From the NCBI GenBank assembly GCA_964611645.1, contig CAZTAO010000012.1, forward strand, positions 1 through 64,000: a stretch of DNA of 64,000 nt, written 5' to 3'. Below the pieces are notes generated by a model that worked only from the letters and a program-made list of their open reading frames with translations, was not told where the DNA came from and did no database searches. Made by a program: the position numbers and the translations under genes. Shown piece by piece: positions 62,554 to 64,000 of this stretch. The stretch comes from CAZTAO01 sp964611645 (lineage in GTDB: Bacteria; Armatimonadota; UBA5829). The first letter of the stretch is position 1, and each line of letters begins with the position of its first letter.

Positions 62554-63288
62554 ATGAGTCTGGATGGCAAAGTAGCGGTTATCACCGGCGGCGCATCGGG
62601 GATCGGCAAGGCCAGCGCCAAGGCATTGGCGGCGATGGGAGCGAGTGTCTGCCTGTGCGATTTGAGCCTGGCATCGGCCAAGGCGGCGGCAAAACAGATA
62701 GGTCCGCTGGCTTCGGCCTGGCAGGTTGATGTCTCGGACTCTGCGCAGGTCAGCCGGGTGTTCGGAGCCATCGAGGTCATGATGGGAAGCGTTGACATAC
62801 TGGTCACCGCAGCCGGAGTCCCAGGCCACGGGCTGGTGTCCACTCTTGACGATGACACCTGGCAGAAGGTTATGGACATCAACCTCAACGGCGTGTTCTA
62901 CTGTATGCGTGAAGCTGTGAAGCAGATGCTGCGCAAGGGCGGCGGATGCATAGTCAACATCTCCTCGATATGCGGGGTTATGGGCTGCGCCACCTGCCCA
63001 GCCTACTCGGCATCCAAGGCCGGGGTGATAGGCATCAGCAAGTCGGTAGCCCGCCGACATACCGAGGACGACATAAGGGTAAACGTAGTCGCGCCGGGCT
63101 TGGTCGACACCCCATTCGTCGAACCCGACCGCGAGATGGGCAAGCTGGAAAACGGCATCAAGAAAATCCCAATGGGCCGAATGGGCACCCCCGAGGAGAT
63201 AGGAGACCTGGTAGCCTACCTATGCACCGACTCCGCCTCATTCATAGCCGGCCAGGTGATAAGCCCTAATGGGGGACAGATGATCTAG
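62554..63288 (+). CDS. Short-chain dehydrogenase/reductase
   Basis: 244 residues. TGGASGIG (11-18), Ser138, Tyr151 and Lys155 (YSASK), and ASFIAGQVISPNGG at the end mark a classical SDR. It follows the previous SDR by 11 bases and is probably co-transcribed with it. The two are not closely similar, so distinct substrates are likely. Substrate unknown. Confidence 0.85.
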   Translation: MSLDGKVAVITGGASGIGKASAKALAAMGASVCLCDLSLASAKAAAKQIGPLASAWQVDVSDSAQVSRVFGAIEVMMGSVDILVTAAGVPGHGLVSTLDDDTWQKVMDINLNGVFYCMREAVKQMLRKGGGCIVNISSICGVMGCATCPAYSASKAGVIGISKSVARRHTEDDIRVNVVAPGLVDTPFVEPDREMGKLENGIKKIPMGRMGTPEEIGDLVAYLCTDSASFIAGQVISPNGGQMI

Positions 63289-63413
63289 GGAGATCGCGCG
63301 AAGGTGTTTCGGGATTTGAGCCGCAGCGGAAATCCCGAAACGAGAAAAGCCCCCAGATGACAACACCAACGGTTAGTGCTATCATAAGCACAAGCAACCA
63401 GCGGGAGGCAGGC

Positions 63414-63968
63414 GTGAGCAGATCGAAAGCGACAGAAGCGACGGTAGTGGAGCAGTCGGAGGAATTTCGCCCATACAGCCGAGAGGTTCAAAGGCGGTAT
63501 TACATTCTGAACGCGCCGATAGGGCTGCTTCTGTTCTTGGGATATTGCGCCGTGTGGTCCCAAGAGAATCTCAGAGGCTTTGAGAGACTGGTCGTGTGGT
63601 TGTACGCCCTCTTCCTGCTTGCGCTGCCAGTATATGGTGTGTATGAATGGACATGCAAGCGGAGAGTGGTCTTCTCTGCAGCAGGGGTTGTCATTGATAG
63701 ACTACAAGTGATTCCGTGGCATCGTGTAGTCGGTGTGAAGAGAACTCAGGTGAAACCCTGGTTGGTTCGAGCGGGGCAAGAAAGGCTTCTCGTTCAGATG
63801 GCACCGGAAAGAGCGATTCGAGTTACCGGCGCGTGGTCGCTGTTGCGTCGGGTTCAGCAGGCCTTGGCTCCCAAACCGCAGGAGTTCGCTCACTTCATAC
63901 ACCCGCCAGAGGTCATTGACCAGATCGTAGCCGCGATGGAGAAGTACTCAGGCAAGGATTTCCACTAG
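63414..63968 (+). CDS. Small membrane protein with PH-like cytosolic domain
   Basis: 184 residues from GTG 63414 behind GGGAGG; an in-frame ATG at 63357 has no ribosome-binding site. Two hydrophobic helices (LNAPIGLLLFLGYCAVW and LVVWLYALFLLALPVYGVY) precede a segment RVVFSAAGVVIDRLQVIPWHRVVGVKR that resembles bacterial PH-like domains (YdbT/DUF304 style). Function unknown. It is followed by a family A repeat fragment at the window end. Confidence 0.6.
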   Translation: MSRSKATEATVVEQSEEFRPYSREVQRRYYILNAPIGLLLFLGYCAVWSQENLRGFERLVVWLYALFLLALPVYGVYEWTCKRRVVFSAAGVVIDRLQVIPWHRVVGVKRTQVKPWLVRAGQERLLVQMAPERAIRVTGAWSLLRRVQQALAPKPQEFAHFIHPPEVIDQIVAAMEKYSGKDFH

Positions 63969-63969
63969 C

Positions 63970-64000
63970 CTTACGCTGAAGGAACCGCCCCCTAACCCGC
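63970..64000. repeat. Family A element, cut by the window end
   Basis: TTACGCTGAAGGAACCGCCCCCTAACCC matches the middle and right parts of the units at 41244-41515 in inverse orientation. Confidence 0.65.

Overview
The window is about 60% GC bacterial chromosomal DNA, densely packed, with Shine-Dalgarno-led genes and frequent GTG/TTG starts. No rRNA, tRNA or CRISPR array was recognised. The best lineage clue is a prepilin-like protein (50569-51222) with the FTLIELLVVIAII...LFPVLAKAKEKGRETVCISNLRQ...YVQDYDEYFP signature and an H-x9-DG C-terminus. Together with many secreted DUF4838, DUF4091 and BNR-type hydrolases, this points to Armatimonadota or a neighbouring Planctomycetota-like group. That placement is inference; no marker gene is present.

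Bases 1-44400 are essentially one long glycan and sugar-acid catabolic region. Exported proteins alternate with cytosolic sugar enzymes. The exported set comprises two BNR sialidase-like proteins, two DUF4091/GH123-like proteins (one without a signal peptide), four DUF4838 proteins in two tandem pairs, several TIM-barrel glycosidases, and a TIM-barrel/jelly-roll/PD40 fusion. The cytosolic set comprises an N-acetylglucosamine-6-phosphate deacetylase, a DapA-family lyase, an HpcH/HpaI aldolase, a mutarotase-like epimerase, an aldo/keto reductase, two amidohydrolases, a Gfo/Idh-like oxidoreductase, an esterase and a URO-D-family protein. Almost all are on the + strand in short-gap runs; one large exported protein (29910-33248) is divergent. 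The enzyme set suggests cutting of a complex acetamido- or acid-sugar-containing polysaccharide followed by intracellular processing, but no transporter, sugar kinase or transcription factor is encoded here. Two loci (before 6167 and before 36083) carry the same pair of TGTNNACA palindromes, 20 bp centre to centre, which look like shared operators.

Bases 44376-50423 are on the - strand: a protein with about ten Cys-rich 18-residue repeats, an ATC-hydrolase-like protein preceded by a heptanucleotide tandem repeat, a GH42-like secreted glycosidase and an MsrB-MsrA lipoprotein. The prepilin-like gene diverges from the last of these under a near-consensus promoter. A second URO-D-family gene and a small GlsB/YeaQ-like membrane protein follow.

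Bases 52958-58408 hold a - strand signalling cluster: a multi-PAS hybrid histidine kinase broken by an in-frame TAG, then two receiver-kinase proteins, one of which has Gly in place of the phosphoacceptor His. The right end carries two paralogous small secreted proteins, a HIT protein, a thioredoxin-reductase-like flavoprotein whose C-terminus runs into an intergenic repeat, two short-chain dehydrogenases and a small membrane protein.

Intergenic regions are rich in dispersed palindromic elements of several families, often lying just downstream of genes.
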